64,000 nt of DNA from JACVRW01 sp963835705 (lineage in GTDB: Bacteria; Actinomycetota; Thermoleophilia; Solirubrobacterales; Thermoleophilaceae), in assembly GCA_963835705.1 (NCBI GenBank), contig CAWIGR010000004.1, positions 11,840 to 75,839 on the forward strand, written 5' to 3'. The notes below the pieces were generated by a model that worked only from the letters and a program-made list of their open reading frames with translations, ran no database searches and had not been told where the DNA came from. The position numbers were made by a program, and so were the translations under genes. Positions 16,843 to 28,116 of the stretch are shown in pieces. Every line of letters starts with the position of its first letter. Within the stretch, counting starts at the first letter, position 1.

Positions 16843-17909
16843 CGCCCGGCGCCGCCGGAGACCGCGGCGGCGTGACGCCCGCCGCGCCGGCGGTGGAGCC
16901 GCGCCGGCGGCGCCGGTTCGGCGCGCGCGGCCCACAGGCCCCCGCGTCCGGGCCCAGGCCCCGCATCCACGGGCAGGCGCCCCGTTCGCGGCCGCCCGCC
17001 CGCGTCCACGCGCACGGGCTGCGTCCTCCGGACGGGCGCCAGGGACCTGGCCCCGTTCCCGGGGCCCTCGTCGAGGTGCTCGATCTGGCGTTCGTGCGCT
17101 GGGCGGGCGGCGTGATCGCAGGCGAGCACCGCGGGGCCGGAGTCGGCTCCGGCACCGAGCTCGCGCAGCTGCGCCCTTACCAGCCCGGCGACGACGTGCG
17201 CCAGCTCGATCCGTCCGCCACCGCGCGCACCGGCGTGCCCCACGTGCGACAGCACGTGCCGGAGCGGCTGCTCACCACCTGGCTCGCGGTCGACCTCTCC
17301 CCCTCGATGGCGTTCGGCACCGCCGACCGCCTGAAGAGCGACGTGGCCGAGGGTGTCGTGGACGTGCTCGGTGCGCTCGCCGTGCGGCGCGGCGGGCGGG
17401 TGGGCCTGCTCACCTTCGGCGCCGAGGCGCCGCTTCTGCTGCCGCCCCGCGGCGGCCGCGGCGCCCGGGTCGGGCTGCGGCAGGCGCTGGCCGAGGGCGT
17501 GGCGCCGGACGGCGTCACTGGCGAGCCGCTCGCCACGACGCTGGCGAAGATCGGCCGGCTCACCTCGGCGCGAAGCCTGATCGTGGTGATCTCGGACTTC
17601 GCGGGCCCGCCCGAATGGGCCCGGCCGCTGGCCGCGCTGAGAGCGCGCCACACCGTCCTGGCGGTCGAGGTGCGCGACCCCCGCGAGCAAGACCTGCCGG
17701 ACGTGGGACGGCTGGCGATGGTCGACCCGGAGACGGGCGCGCGCATGGAGGTCGACACCCGCGACCGCCGGCTCCGCGAACGCTTCGCCCAGGCCGCCCG
17801 GGCCGAACGAGCGGAGGTGGCGGCGGCCCTGCTCCGAGCCGGCGCGGAGCACGTGGTCCTGTCGACCTCGGGCGCCTGGGCGCGCCAGCTCGGCCGGAGG
17901 CTGGCGTGA
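16839..17909 (+). CDS. DUF58-domain protein of the MoxR operon
   Basis: This 356-residue protein has an extended Arg/Pro-rich N-terminal region of about 70 residues, then a DUF58/VWA-like domain. The conserved GSGTELAQLRPYQPGDDVRQLDPSATAR block is followed by TTWLAVDLSPSMAFG and LIVVISDF. Family members are usually encoded with MoxR. GTG 16839 overlaps the MoxR stop, and its own stop overlaps the GTG of the VWA gene. The role is probably in envelope-linked complex assembly or stress tolerance. The long basic N-terminus is unusual for the family. Confidence 0.88.
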   Translation: MTPGAAGDRGGVTPAAPAVEPRRRRRFGARGPQAPASGPRPRIHGQAPRSRPPARVHAHGLRPPDGRQGPGPVPGALVEVLDLAFVRWAGGVIAGEHRGAGVGSGTELAQLRPYQPGDDVRQLDPSATARTGVPHVRQHVPERLLTTWLAVDLSPSMAFGTADRLKSDVAEGVVDVLGALAVRRGGRVGLLTFGAEAPLLLPPRGGRGARVGLRQALAEGVAPDGVTGEPLATTLAKIGRLTSARSLIVVISDFAGPPEWARPLAALRARHTVLAVEVRDPREQDLPDVGRLAMVDPETGARMEVDTRDRRLRERFAQAARAERAEVAAALLRAGAEHVVLSTSGAWARQLGRRLA

Positions 17910-18844
17910 GCTTCGCCTCTCCCGCCTTCCTCGCGGCGCTCGCGCTGGTTCCGCTGGCGCTCTTCGCGCATTCCGCGTCGCGACGCCGCGCGCGGCGGTA
18001 CGCGGTCCGTTACCCGGCCGTCGCCATGCTCGCGCCCCTCCTCCCGCGGATGTCCTCGTGGCGGCGGCTGCTGCCGCTCACGCTCTTCCTGGCATCGCTT
18101 GCCATGCTCGCGCTCGCCCTGGCCCGTCCGCACGCGACCGTAGCCGTACCGAAGGAGCAGGCGTCGATCGTGCTGGTCACCGACGTCTCCCGCTCGATGC
18201 TCGCCGAGGACGTGGACCCGAACCGGCTCGAGGCGGCCCGCTCGGCGGCGCAGCGCTTCCTGGAGGAGTTGCCCGAGGAGGCACGCGTGGGGGCGGTGGC
18301 GTTCTCCACCGACCCGCACACGGTCGAGCCGCCCACCGACGACCGCGGCAGGATCGAGGACCTGATCGACGCCCTGAGCGCCGACGGCGGCACCGCCGCG
18401 GGCGATGCCCTGGCCACGGCCGTGGGCCTGGTGGACGGCCCCGCGGAGGACCGCCCGCCCGCGGCGATCCTGCTCCTCTCAGACGGCGAGACCACCACCG
18501 GCCGCGACCCCCTCCCGGTGGCCCGGCAGGCCGGCCGCATGGGGATCCCGATCCACACCGTCGCGCTGGGAACGCGCACGGCCACGATCACAACACCCGA
18601 CGGCACGCTGATCCCGGTGCCGCCGGACCCCGAGGCGATGCGCCGGATCGCCGAGCTGTCGGGCGGCCGCGCCTTCGCGGTCGACGACGCCGACGAGCTG
18701 GGCGGCCTCTACGAGGACCTGGGCTCGAGGGTGGCGACCGAGGACGAGAAGCGCGAGATCACGGCCGCCTTCGCGGCAGGCGGAATCGTCCTGCTGATGG
18801 CGGCCGCGGCGCTGGGCACCCGGGCGACAGCTCGGCTGCCGTAG
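17906..18844 (+). CDS. Membrane-bound VWA-domain protein (BatA-like), copy 2
   Basis: This 312-residue protein is built like the copy at 10930: two N-terminal membrane segments, MIDAS motif DVSRSM (93-98), ILLLSDGETT, and a C-terminal membrane segment. Long blocks match copy 1 (RPHATVAV / RPEATVAV, GSRVATEDEKREITAAF / GSQVATREERREVTAAF), so the two are clear paralogues. It is the last gene of the MoxR operon and probably the ATPase's partner. The start is GTG 17906, overlapping the DUF58 stop. Confidence 0.9.
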   Translation: MSFASPAFLAALALVPLALFAHSASRRRARRYAVRYPAVAMLAPLLPRMSSWRRLLPLTLFLASLAMLALALARPHATVAVPKEQASIVLVTDVSRSMLAEDVDPNRLEAARSAAQRFLEELPEEARVGAVAFSTDPHTVEPPTDDRGRIEDLIDALSADGGTAAGDALATAVGLVDGPAEDRPPAAILLLSDGETTTGRDPLPVARQAGRMGIPIHTVALGTRTATITTPDGTLIPVPPDPEAMRRIAELSGGRAFAVDDADELGGLYEDLGSRVATEDEKREITAAFAAGGIVLLMAAAALGTRATARLP

Positions 18845-18897
18845 GAGCGCAGAAGGAGCGAAGGCGCCAAGCGGCGGCTTTCTCATCCCATCTCGAA

Positions 18898-18970
18898 CTC
18901 CGGGGGTGGGACTCGAACCCACAACCATCGCCTTAACAGGGCGCTGCTCCGCCGATTGAGCTACCCCGGA
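18898..18970 (-). tRNA. tRNA-Asn (GTT anticodon)
   Basis: A 73-nt cloverleaf on the minus strand. The acceptor TCCGGGG pairs with CCCCGGA, the anticodon loop is CTGTTAA (anticodon GTT), and the T-arm is GTGGG-TTCGAGT-CCCAC. One G-A mismatch sits at the outer end of the anticodon stem. CCA is not encoded. It lies between the MoxR operon and the HNH gene. Confidence 0.93.
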
Positions 18971-18998
18971 ATGGTGTACTGAGTACTACCTATTTGGG

Positions 18999-19388
18999 CT
19001 AGCCGACTTCGAGGTCGACCTCCGGAAGCGTAGCGACTCCTGCCTCCACTTCGGCATGGCAGTTGGAACACAGCAGCGCGCACTTCGCAGCCTCCGCTCG
19101 CATCTTCTGGATCGAACGTGTGAAGCCTCGTCTGGCTATCCCGAACTCCTTCTGACTCGGATCGACGTGGTGGAAGTGCAGTGCCCCCGTACATCGGTCG
19201 TATCCGCAGATCTGGCAGCACCCGCCAGCCTCAGTTATTAGGAGTAGCTTCGCCCGTCGGCGCCAGTCCATCACCCGCTGCATCCGGCATCGCTTGCAGC
19301 GGTAGTAGCCGCGTCCTTCCAGCACGAACTCCGTACGCCCGTGCGTCCGACAGGTCCTCTCTACGAACTTCGGCAGCGCCTCCTCCAC
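18999..19388 (-). CDS. Small HNH-type endonuclease-like protein
   Basis: This 129-residue protein begins at GTG 19388. The N-terminal half has a small Cys-rich module (ERTCRTHG ... YYRCKRCRMQRV). The C-terminal half is an HNH-like fold: CCQICGYDRC, then LHFHHVDPSQKEFGI, then CALLCSNCHAEVEAG, which supplies the His-Asn/His residues and the zinc-binding Cys pairs. Such proteins are widespread in actinobacteria and usually have no assigned role. It lies directly downstream of rpoD on the same strand but probably has its own signal. It is not accompanied by phage genes. Confidence 0.75.
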   Translation of the reverse strand: MEEALPKFVERTCRTHGRTEFVLEGRGYYRCKRCRMQRVMDWRRRAKLLLITEAGGCCQICGYDRCTGALHFHHVDPSQKEFGIARRGFTRSIQKMRAEAAKCALLCSNCHAEVEAGVATLPEVDLEVG

Positions 19389-19420
19389 AACACGAACACT
19401 AGTTCGCGTGCCGGACGGAA

Positions 19421-20410
19421 TCAGGCTTCGTCCGCGGTACCCGCGAGCCGGTCTGCGCCGCCCGATGCCTTCAGCATCGCCAGCGTCTTCGACTCGATCT
19501 GGCGCACCCGCTCGCGTGTCACTCCGACCTCGTGGCCGATGTCCTCCAGGGTCATCGGCCCCTTGTCGCCCAGGCCGTAGCGCAGCTCGATCACGCGCCG
19601 CTCGCGCCAGGCCAGCGAGTCGAGCACCTTCAGCAGGTCGGCGTCTCGGATCCGGTTCGCCACGACTTCGAGCGGGCGGTCGCCGGCGTTGTCCTCGATG
19701 AAGTCGCCCAGCGACGCGTCGCCGTCCTCGCCGCCTACGGGCGCCTCGAGCGACACCGGCTCCTGGCCCAGCTTCAGGATCTCCTCGACCTTCTTCGGCG
19801 CCATCTCCACGAGGACGCCGATCTCCTCGGGCGTGGGCTCGCGGTTGTGCTTCTGCATCAGCATCCGCCGCGCGCGCGCAACCCGGTTCATCCGCTCCAC
19901 CATGTGCACGGGGATTCGGATCGTGCGCGACTGGTCGGCCAGCGCGCGCGTGATCGCCTGGCGGATCCACCAGGTCGCGTAGGTGGAGAACTTGAAGCCG
20001 CGGCGCCAGTCGAACTTCTCGACAGCCCTGATCAGGCCCATGTTGCCCTCCTGGATCAGGTCGAGCAGCGTCAGCCCGCGCCCTGTGTAGCGCTTCGCGA
20101 TCGACACCACCAGCCGCAGGTTGGCCTCGATCAGCCCGTTCTTCGCGGACATGTCGTTCTGCTCGATGCGCTTCGCCAGCCGCACCTCGTCCTCGCGCGT
20201 CAGCAGCGGGACCCGCCCGATCGAGCGCAGGTACAGCCGCACCGCGTCCTCCGCCCCGTGCTCGGGCGGCGCGACCGGGAGTCCGGCCGTGACGACTCCG
20301 CCCTCGTCGTAGAGGTCCGGCGCCTCGACCGGCTCGCCGGACGTGCCGTTGTCGGCGCCGAGCTCCTCGGGCTCGCCGTCCCCGTTCCGGTCGAACCTGC
20401 CGTCGCTCAT
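19421..20410 (-). CDS. rpoD: RNA polymerase primary sigma factor
   Basis: This 329-residue sigma-70 has region 1.2 (SIGRVPLLTREDEVRLAKRIE), region 2 with the RpoD core LLDLIQEGNMGLIRAVEKFDWRRGFKFSTYATWWIRQAI, and region 4.2 (MTLEDIGHEVGVTRERVRQIE). It lacks a long region 1.1, as is usual for short group-1/2 actinobacterial sigmas. Position after dgt and dnaG in one operon supports the housekeeping role. ATG 20410 overlaps the dnaG stop by 4 bp. A second primary-like sigma elsewhere in the genome cannot be excluded. Confidence 0.9.
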   Translation of the reverse strand: MSDGRFDRNGDGEPEELGADNGTSGEPVEAPDLYDEGGVVTAGLPVAPPEHGAEDAVRLYLRSIGRVPLLTREDEVRLAKRIEQNDMSAKNGLIEANLRLVVSIAKRYTGRGLTLLDLIQEGNMGLIRAVEKFDWRRGFKFSTYATWWIRQAITRALADQSRTIRIPVHMVERMNRVARARRMLMQKHNREPTPEEIGVLVEMAPKKVEEILKLGQEPVSLEAPVGGEDGDASLGDFIEDNAGDRPLEVVANRIRDADLLKVLDSLAWRERRVIELRYGLGDKGPMTLEDIGHEVGVTRERVRQIESKTLAMLKASGGADRLAGTADEA

Positions 20411-22185
20411 GCCGTCTGTCCCATCACCGCGTCGAGCTCGCCTCGCACCCGCTGCTCGGCCGCTGCCAGCTCGCTCTGGCGCGCGTGGTCGCCGCCCTGG
20501 GCGGCACGCCGGATCTCGCGCTCGATGCGCCGCTTCTCCAGCTGGAGGATGCTCATCCGGAGAACGGCCTCCGGGCTGGCCGGCTGCTCCTGAGCCGCGA
20601 GGGCGACGTCCGTGACGAGCGCAGCCAGCGCCGGCTGGTCCTCGGGCAGGCCGGCGAGGGGATCGTCGAAGTGCGCGGCGAGGTGCTCGCGCGCACGGCG
20701 GGTGGCGTCGGAGGAGAGCTGGTCATCCGTCGGGAGGGAAAGGTAGCTGCGACCGAGGTCGTCGCTGGCCAGACAGCGCGAGAGGAACTCGCGTTCAGCG
20801 CGAAACGCTACCTCGCCGGCGGAAGCGCCCGCGGGGAATGCCGGCCCCGGATCGCGTCTCGGAGGCGCGGCCGTCGGCGAGGGAACCGGCGCGGAGGAGG
20901 CGAAGGCGGTGCGGACCCGGTGGCCGGGCACGTCGAGACGGTCCGCGACTTCGCGGACCAGCTCGTCCCGCATGGCACTGCCTTCGGTCGTGTGCTCGGC
21001 GATCAACCGGGCCGCCTCCTCTAGTGCGCGATCCCTTCCGGTTGGAGAGTCCAGGTCAGCATCGGCAAGAACGCGCCGAACCTGAAACTGCATCATCGGC
21101 AGGGCCCGGTCGAGCCGCCCCCGGAACGCCTCGGCCTCACCGGCGGCGATCAGGTCCGCGGGGTCCTTTCCCGCCGGCATCTCCACCACCCGCAGGGCCA
21201 CGCCGCCGCCGGTCCGCGCGGCGCGCAGCATGGCCTCCTGGCCGGATCGGTCGGCGTCGAGGGCGAGGACCACGAGGTTGGCGGCCTTGCTCAACTCGGC
21301 CATCTGCTCCGCTGTCAGGGCGGTGCCCATTATCGCCACCGATTCCCGGATCCCGGCCTGGTGAAGAGCAAGCACGTCGGTGTAACCCTCGGCTACCACG
21401 ATCCGGCCGCCCTTTGCCGCATGAGACCGGGCCAAATGAAGCCCGAAGAGCTGCCGGCCCTTGTGAAAGACGTCGTTTTCAGACGTGTTGAGGTACTTCG
21501 GCCCGCGCCCCTCGCCCATCGCCCGCGCGCCGAAGCCGAGCACCTGCCCGCGCCGGTCGGCAAGCGGAAACATGATTCGCCCGCGAAAGCGGTCGTAGAT
21601 GCCCCCCTGGCGCCCGGGCTGGGCAAGGCCTGCCTCCACCAGCTCCTGCTGCCGGAAGCCGCCCTCCTGGGCGCCCACGACCATCCGGTCCCAGGCGCTC
21701 GGCGAGTAGCCGATCCGGAACTCGCGCAGGGTCTCCTCCGACAGGCCGCGCCCGGCCAGATAGTCGCGCGCCGCGCCTGCCTCCTTGGAGTCGAAGAGGT
21801 ACGCCGAGTAGAAGCGCGCCGCCCGGTCGAGCAGCGAGTGCAGGCGCGCCCGGCGGCGGCGGCGCTCCTCCGCCCGCGGGTCGTCGTTCTCGCGCTCGAG
21901 ACGCACGCCGTAGCGGTCGGCGAGCAGCTCCACGGCGTCCACGAAGTCGAGCCCCTCCGCCTGCTCCACGAACCCGATCGCGTCGCCCTTGGCCTGACAC
22001 CCGAAGCAGTAGAAGAGCTTCTCCTCGGCGTTGACCGAGAAGGAAGCGGTGCGCTCGTCGTGGAACGGGCACAGCCCCGTGAAGCGCGACCCCACCCGCC
22101 GCAGGTCGGTCTTCGCGCCCACCAGCTCGACCATGTCGACCGCGTCGCGCAGCCGGTCGATCGACTCTCTCGTGAAGAGGCCCAT
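20407..22185 (-). CDS. dnaG: DNA primase
   Basis: This 592-residue primase has a CHC2 zinc finger (CPFHDERTASFSVN ... FYCFGCQAKGD), the catalytic core, and a TOPRIM domain (VVAEGYTDVLALHQAG and LALDADRSGQEA). A DnaB-binding helical C-terminus follows, connected by a Pro/Ala-rich linker. It makes RNA primers at the replication fork. The start ATG at 22183-22185 overlaps the dgt stop by one base, and the stop overlaps the rpoD ATG, which gives the dgt-dnaG-rpoD order. Confidence 0.95.
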   Translation of the reverse strand: MGLFTRESIDRLRDAVDMVELVGAKTDLRRVGSRFTGLCPFHDERTASFSVNAEEKLFYCFGCQAKGDAIGFVEQAEGLDFVDAVELLADRYGVRLERENDDPRAEERRRRRARLHSLLDRAARFYSAYLFDSKEAGAARDYLAGRGLSEETLREFRIGYSPSAWDRMVVGAQEGGFRQQELVEAGLAQPGRQGGIYDRFRGRIMFPLADRRGQVLGFGARAMGEGRGPKYLNTSENDVFHKGRQLFGLHLARSHAAKGGRIVVAEGYTDVLALHQAGIRESVAIMGTALTAEQMAELSKAANLVVLALDADRSGQEAMLRAARTGGGVALRVVEMPAGKDPADLIAAGEAEAFRGRLDRALPMMQFQVRRVLADADLDSPTGRDRALEEAARLIAEHTTEGSAMRDELVREVADRLDVPGHRVRTAFASSAPVPSPTAAPPRRDPGPAFPAGASAGEVAFRAEREFLSRCLASDDLGRSYLSLPTDDQLSSDATRRAREHLAAHFDDPLAGLPEDQPALAALVTDVALAAQEQPASPEAVLRMSILQLEKRRIEREIRRAAQGGDHARQSELAAAEQRVRGELDAVMGQTA

Positions 22186-23159
22186 CAGAGCTCGACGTAG
22201 GCCTTGATCGCGAAGCGGTCGGTCATCCCTGCAAGCCAGTCCACCACGCGCTGCTCTTCTGACGCGTCCGCCGTCAGGGGCGGCGGGGGTCGCTCGACGT
22301 AGTGCTCGAACAGCCCGCGCACAATGCCCTCGACGCGCGGCTTGTCGGGCTGCGCGTCAGGCGACAGGTAGACCCGCTCGAACATGAACTCCCGAAGGCG
22401 AAGCATTGCGCCGCCCACTTCCTCCCCCTGCACGATGTCGCCGGCCTCCTCGGAGCGGTCGAGCAGGTCCACCACCAGCGTCTCGATCCGCGCCGACCCG
22501 GTGGAGCCCAGCAGGTCGATCTCCTCGCGCGGCAGGTCCTCGAAGCGCAGCACGCCGGCGCGGAGCGCGTCGTCGATGTCGTGGTTGATGTAGGCGATCC
22601 GGTCCACCACGCGCACGATGCGGCCCTCCAGGCTCCCGGGCGGCTCCGGCCCCGTGTGGCGCAGTATCCCGTCGCGCACCGGCTCGGTCAGGTTGAGGCG
22701 CTCGATCCGCTCCACCACCCGAAGGGAGTGCTCGTTGTGGCGGAACGCGTGGCCCCACTGCGAACGCACGCACTCGTCGAGCACCGCCTCCCCGACGTGC
22801 CCGAACGGCGGGTGCCCCAGGTCGTGGCCGAGCCCGATCGCCTCGGTCAGGTCCTCGTTGAGGCCGAGCGCGCGGGCCACGTTGCGGGCGATGCCGCAGG
22901 CCTCGAGCGTGTGGGTCAGGCGGGTGCGGTAGTGGTCCCCCTCCGGCGCGACGAACACCTGGGTCTTGTGCTTGAGGCGCCGGAATGCCTTGGAGTGCAC
23001 GATCCGGTCGCGGTCGCGCTGGAACGGCGTGCGGTGGTCGGAATCCGGCTCGGGCAGTTCGCGTAGCGCCGGGTACGAGCGCGTGGCGAGCGGCGACAGC
23101 TGCTGCTCGTATCGCTCGACCCGGTCGCGGAAGCTTGCGCGTGCGGAGGCCTGGGCCAT
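22185..23159 (-). CDS. dgt: Deoxyguanosinetriphosphate triphosphohydrolase-like HD protein
   Basis: This 324-residue protein of the dGTPase family shows DHRTPFQRDRDRIVHSKAFRRLKHKTQVF at the N-terminus, and the HD metal ligands in RLTHTLEACGIAR and GLGHDLGHPPFGH, then RIAYINHDIDD. It hydrolyses dNTPs to nucleosides and triphosphate. The length is that of the short bacterial class. The start is ATG 23159. A longer frame upstream is out of family. It is first in the dgt-dnaG-rpoD operon. Confidence 0.92.
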   Translation of the reverse strand: MAQASARASFRDRVERYEQQLSPLATRSYPALRELPEPDSDHRTPFQRDRDRIVHSKAFRRLKHKTQVFVAPEGDHYRTRLTHTLEACGIARNVARALGLNEDLTEAIGLGHDLGHPPFGHVGEAVLDECVRSQWGHAFRHNEHSLRVVERIERLNLTEPVRDGILRHTGPEPPGSLEGRIVRVVDRIAYINHDIDDALRAGVLRFEDLPREEIDLLGSTGSARIETLVVDLLDRSEEAGDIVQGEEVGGAMLRLREFMFERVYLSPDAQPDKPRVEGIVRGLFEHYVERPPPPLTADASEEQRVVDWLAGMTDRFAIKAYVEL

Positions 23160-23176
23160 GTGCCCTGGCGAGCGTA

Positions 23177-23563
23177 CTAGTGCTGCGCTGCGGCCTGCTC
23201 GGCGAGGGATCGGAAGCCGGCCGCGGTGTTGTAGAGGTGGTACAGGAGGAAGCCCCGCGCGAGCTCGGGCCGGCATCGCGCGTCGAGCGTCTTGTAGGCC
23301 ACGGCGTCCTGCAGGGTCGCACCCTCCCTGCGCGGTCCCGCCGCCACCTCCTCGAGCCGGTCGACCGTGTTCGCGCGCTGATGCGCCGGCGCGGCGCGCC
23401 ACTCTCGGCAGGTGGCCGTCTGGAGCCGCGCGCCCGGCCCCAGCGGGCCGCCCTTGGGCGCCGCCGCTCGCTCCGAAGCGCCGTCGTCGCCGCACCCCGC
23501 CACGAGGACGGCGGCGCAGAGGACGACGGCCGGCCTCACAAGCGGTCGCGGAACGGAGCGCAT
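23177..23563 (-). CDS. Small lipoprotein, unknown function
   Basis: This 128-residue protein starts at ATG 23563. A lipoprotein signal (VVLCAAVLVAGCGDD) places Cys at about residue 24. The mature part has TATCREWRAAPAHQRANTVDRLEEVA and DARCRPELARGFLLYHLYNTAAGF, with one cysteine in each half, probably a disulfide. It is a helical secreted domain that I do not recognise by name. The 5' end overlaps the beta-helix gene by 28 bases on the same strand, which suggests coupled expression. Confidence 0.7.
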   Translation of the reverse strand: MRSVPRPLVRPAVVLCAAVLVAGCGDDGASERAAAPKGGPLGPGARLQTATCREWRAAPAHQRANTVDRLEEVAAGPRREGATLQDAVAYKTLDARCRPELARGFLLYHLYNTAAGFRSLAEQAAAQH

Positions 23564-25425
23564 GTGAGCGTGGTTCCGCTCAGGGCGCAGAAGTCGAACA
23601 GCGGGGCCGTGAGCCTCGTGCGGGCGGCGGGATCGGCCATTGGGGACGTCATCGACCGGGCCGCCGACTGCGCGGAGCTCGACGGCTTCGGGGGAGTCCT
23701 GAACCACGGGCAGGCGTTCGGGTCGTAGGTGTCGGTCTCGATCGCAGCCGCGCAGGTGAGCAACTCGCTCGACTGCACACCGTAGGTGGCGCCCTGGCTC
23801 GTGTTCCGGCAATTCGATGGGAGGACCGGCGCGGGCGGGGAAGTCGTGACCCTGCCGTTGTCGAACCAGCAGTTGTTCCGCTGCTGCGGGGCGTCGTCCC
23901 ACCAGAAGTCCACGCCGTTCGGGCGGCGGTCGCCGCTCGGCGTGCGCCCCATGACGTTGTCGTGCTGGCGATTGCGGTGCGCCACCGAGTTCATGCCGCT
24001 CGAGTCCGACAGAGCGTCGGGCACGTGGAACAGCATCGTGCCCCGCCGCCAGTTGTTCCAGATCCGGTTGCCCCGGATCTGGTTGCCGTTCCCGCCGGCG
24101 ATCAGGATGCCCACGCCCACCGGCACGGGCACGCGCGGCTCCACGTCCGAGCCGGCCGCGAAGGAGTTGAAGTTGTTCGAGTAGATGTTGTTGTTCTCGA
24201 ACACCGCGCCGTCCTGCGGATAGCCGGGGTGACCGCCGGCGAAGAGCGAGTCGGTCGCGATGGCGGTCGTGTTGTCGTAGAAGTTGTTCCCCGCCACCCG
24301 CGTGGCGTTGCCCATCGTGCCCGAGTAGCCGAGCGTGTTGTGGTGAGAGTCGCAGCGCGTGATGAGCTGGTTCAGGCGGCGGGCGCCCTCGGTGGTCTGC
24401 TCTGCCGTCTCCGGTGCGGCGCCGGGGTAGACGCCGGCGTCGCCGGAGCCCATCGCCTCGCAGTCCTTGGTCACCCCGTGGTCGGAGGTGAACGTAAGCG
24501 TCCCGTACTCCTTGTTGTAGAAGGCCTTGAAGCGGGCCAGCAGGTAGCCGTCCGCCTCGTGCACGTAGATGCCGTGCTCCTTCGCGTGCGCGAACGTCAT
24601 CCTGCGAAGCACGAAACCGTCGGTCCGGTCGGCGCGGATACCGACGTCCTTGATCGGGTCGGCCGGCCCGCGCAGCTCGGTCGCAAGCGGCCTCCGGGCG
24701 AGGTCGACCACCACGTCGTCGGCCTTTATGCCCGAGCCCTCGATCTGCAGGTTGCAGCGGATGCAGGCGCCCTCGTCGGGTATGCCGCGCCGGTTCTCGC
24801 GCGGCGGGAACGGCACCGCCTCCTTGCTCAGCTTGCGTCCCTGGACGAAGATCAGGCTCTGGTCGTTGGGGCATTTGACCTGGTAGCGGTAGGTCGCCGC
24901 GCCCTGCCCGTTCTCGGACTCCTCCTCGAACTGGACGCACTTGGGGTCGTCGGTCGGCTTGCGGCGCGACGGCTCCTCCAGGTACAGGCCCGGCATCACG
25001 ACCACGCGGTCGTTGTTCCCGGCCCGGTTCACCGCCGCCTGGATGTGGCGGAAGCGGCAGCGCTCAGCGAGCTCCCGGTTGAGGTCGGCCCACCGCCTCG
25101 CCTCGTCCTTCGAGAGACGCTTGGTGCGGCCCTTCGGCCGCCACTTCCAGCCCTCCTCGCGCGCGCTGCGGATCGAGCGTATGGCCTTGCGCAGCGAATT
25201 CGACTTGCAGACGACGTAGGTGTCGCCGCGCGCGCTCTTGTCGAGAGCGGATCCCAGACTGCGCGCCTTCGGCACCTTGCCGCCGGCCGCCGGCTTCACG
25301 CTCCGGTCGGGCGCCGGCTTCGGCCAGTACGAGCTGCGCTCCACGTGTCCGACCGCCACCCCGGTGGCGATCGCAAGCAGAGCGGTGGTTGCAGCGAGGA
25401 GTGAAAGCAGGCGGCGAGCGGACAT
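23536..25425 (-). CDS. Secreted right-handed beta-helix protein
   Basis: This 629-residue protein has a Sec signal peptide (LLSLLAATTALLAIATGVAVG) and a basic linker. The segment CRFRHIQAAVNRAGNNDRVVVMPGLY is typical of the start of a parallel beta-helix (pectate-lyase/NosD-like). It is followed by Asn/Gly-rich turns such as NGNQIRGNRIWNNW, NNFYDNTTAI and ENNNIYSNNFNSF. Several cysteines are spread through it. It is probably exported and may bind or cut polysaccharide, but no catalytic residues can be assigned. It lies 24 bases downstream of the ppdK stop. Confidence 0.8.
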   Translation of the reverse strand: MSARRLLSLLAATTALLAIATGVAVGHVERSSYWPKPAPDRSVKPAAGGKVPKARSLGSALDKSARGDTYVVCKSNSLRKAIRSIRSAREEGWKWRPKGRTKRLSKDEARRWADLNRELAERCRFRHIQAAVNRAGNNDRVVVMPGLYLEEPSRRKPTDDPKCVQFEEESENGQGAATYRYQVKCPNDQSLIFVQGRKLSKEAVPFPPRENRRGIPDEGACIRCNLQIEGSGIKADDVVVDLARRPLATELRGPADPIKDVGIRADRTDGFVLRRMTFAHAKEHGIYVHEADGYLLARFKAFYNKEYGTLTFTSDHGVTKDCEAMGSGDAGVYPGAAPETAEQTTEGARRLNQLITRCDSHHNTLGYSGTMGNATRVAGNNFYDNTTAIATDSLFAGGHPGYPQDGAVFENNNIYSNNFNSFAAGSDVEPRVPVPVGVGILIAGGNGNQIRGNRIWNNWRRGTMLFHVPDALSDSSGMNSVAHRNRQHDNVMGRTPSGDRRPNGVDFWWDDAPQQRNNCWFDNGRVTTSPPAPVLPSNCRNTSQGATYGVQSSELLTCAAAIETDTYDPNACPWFRTPPKPSSSAQSAARSMTSPMADPAARTRLTAPLFDFCALSGTTLTCAPFRDRL

Positions 25426-25449
25426 GGTGGGAACTTAACTGCTGGGACC

Positions 25450-28068
<2,619 letters not shown>

Positions 28069-28085
28069 ACCCAACGCCAGGATCC

Positions 28086-28107
28086 TATTCCCGGTTCCCC
28101 GGGAATA
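28086..28107. promoter_or_regulatory. Perfect palindrome between divergent ppdK and membrane-protein genes
   Basis: TATTCCCGG and CCGGGAATA are perfect 9-bp arms around TTCC. The site lies in the 48-base gap between the ppdK GTG (28068) and the GTG of the divergent gene (28117). Placement in a very short divergent promoter suggests an operator serving both genes. It could instead be a core promoter overlap. No known regulator motif matches with certainty. Confidence 0.55.
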
Positions 28108-28116
28108 CGCCATCCG

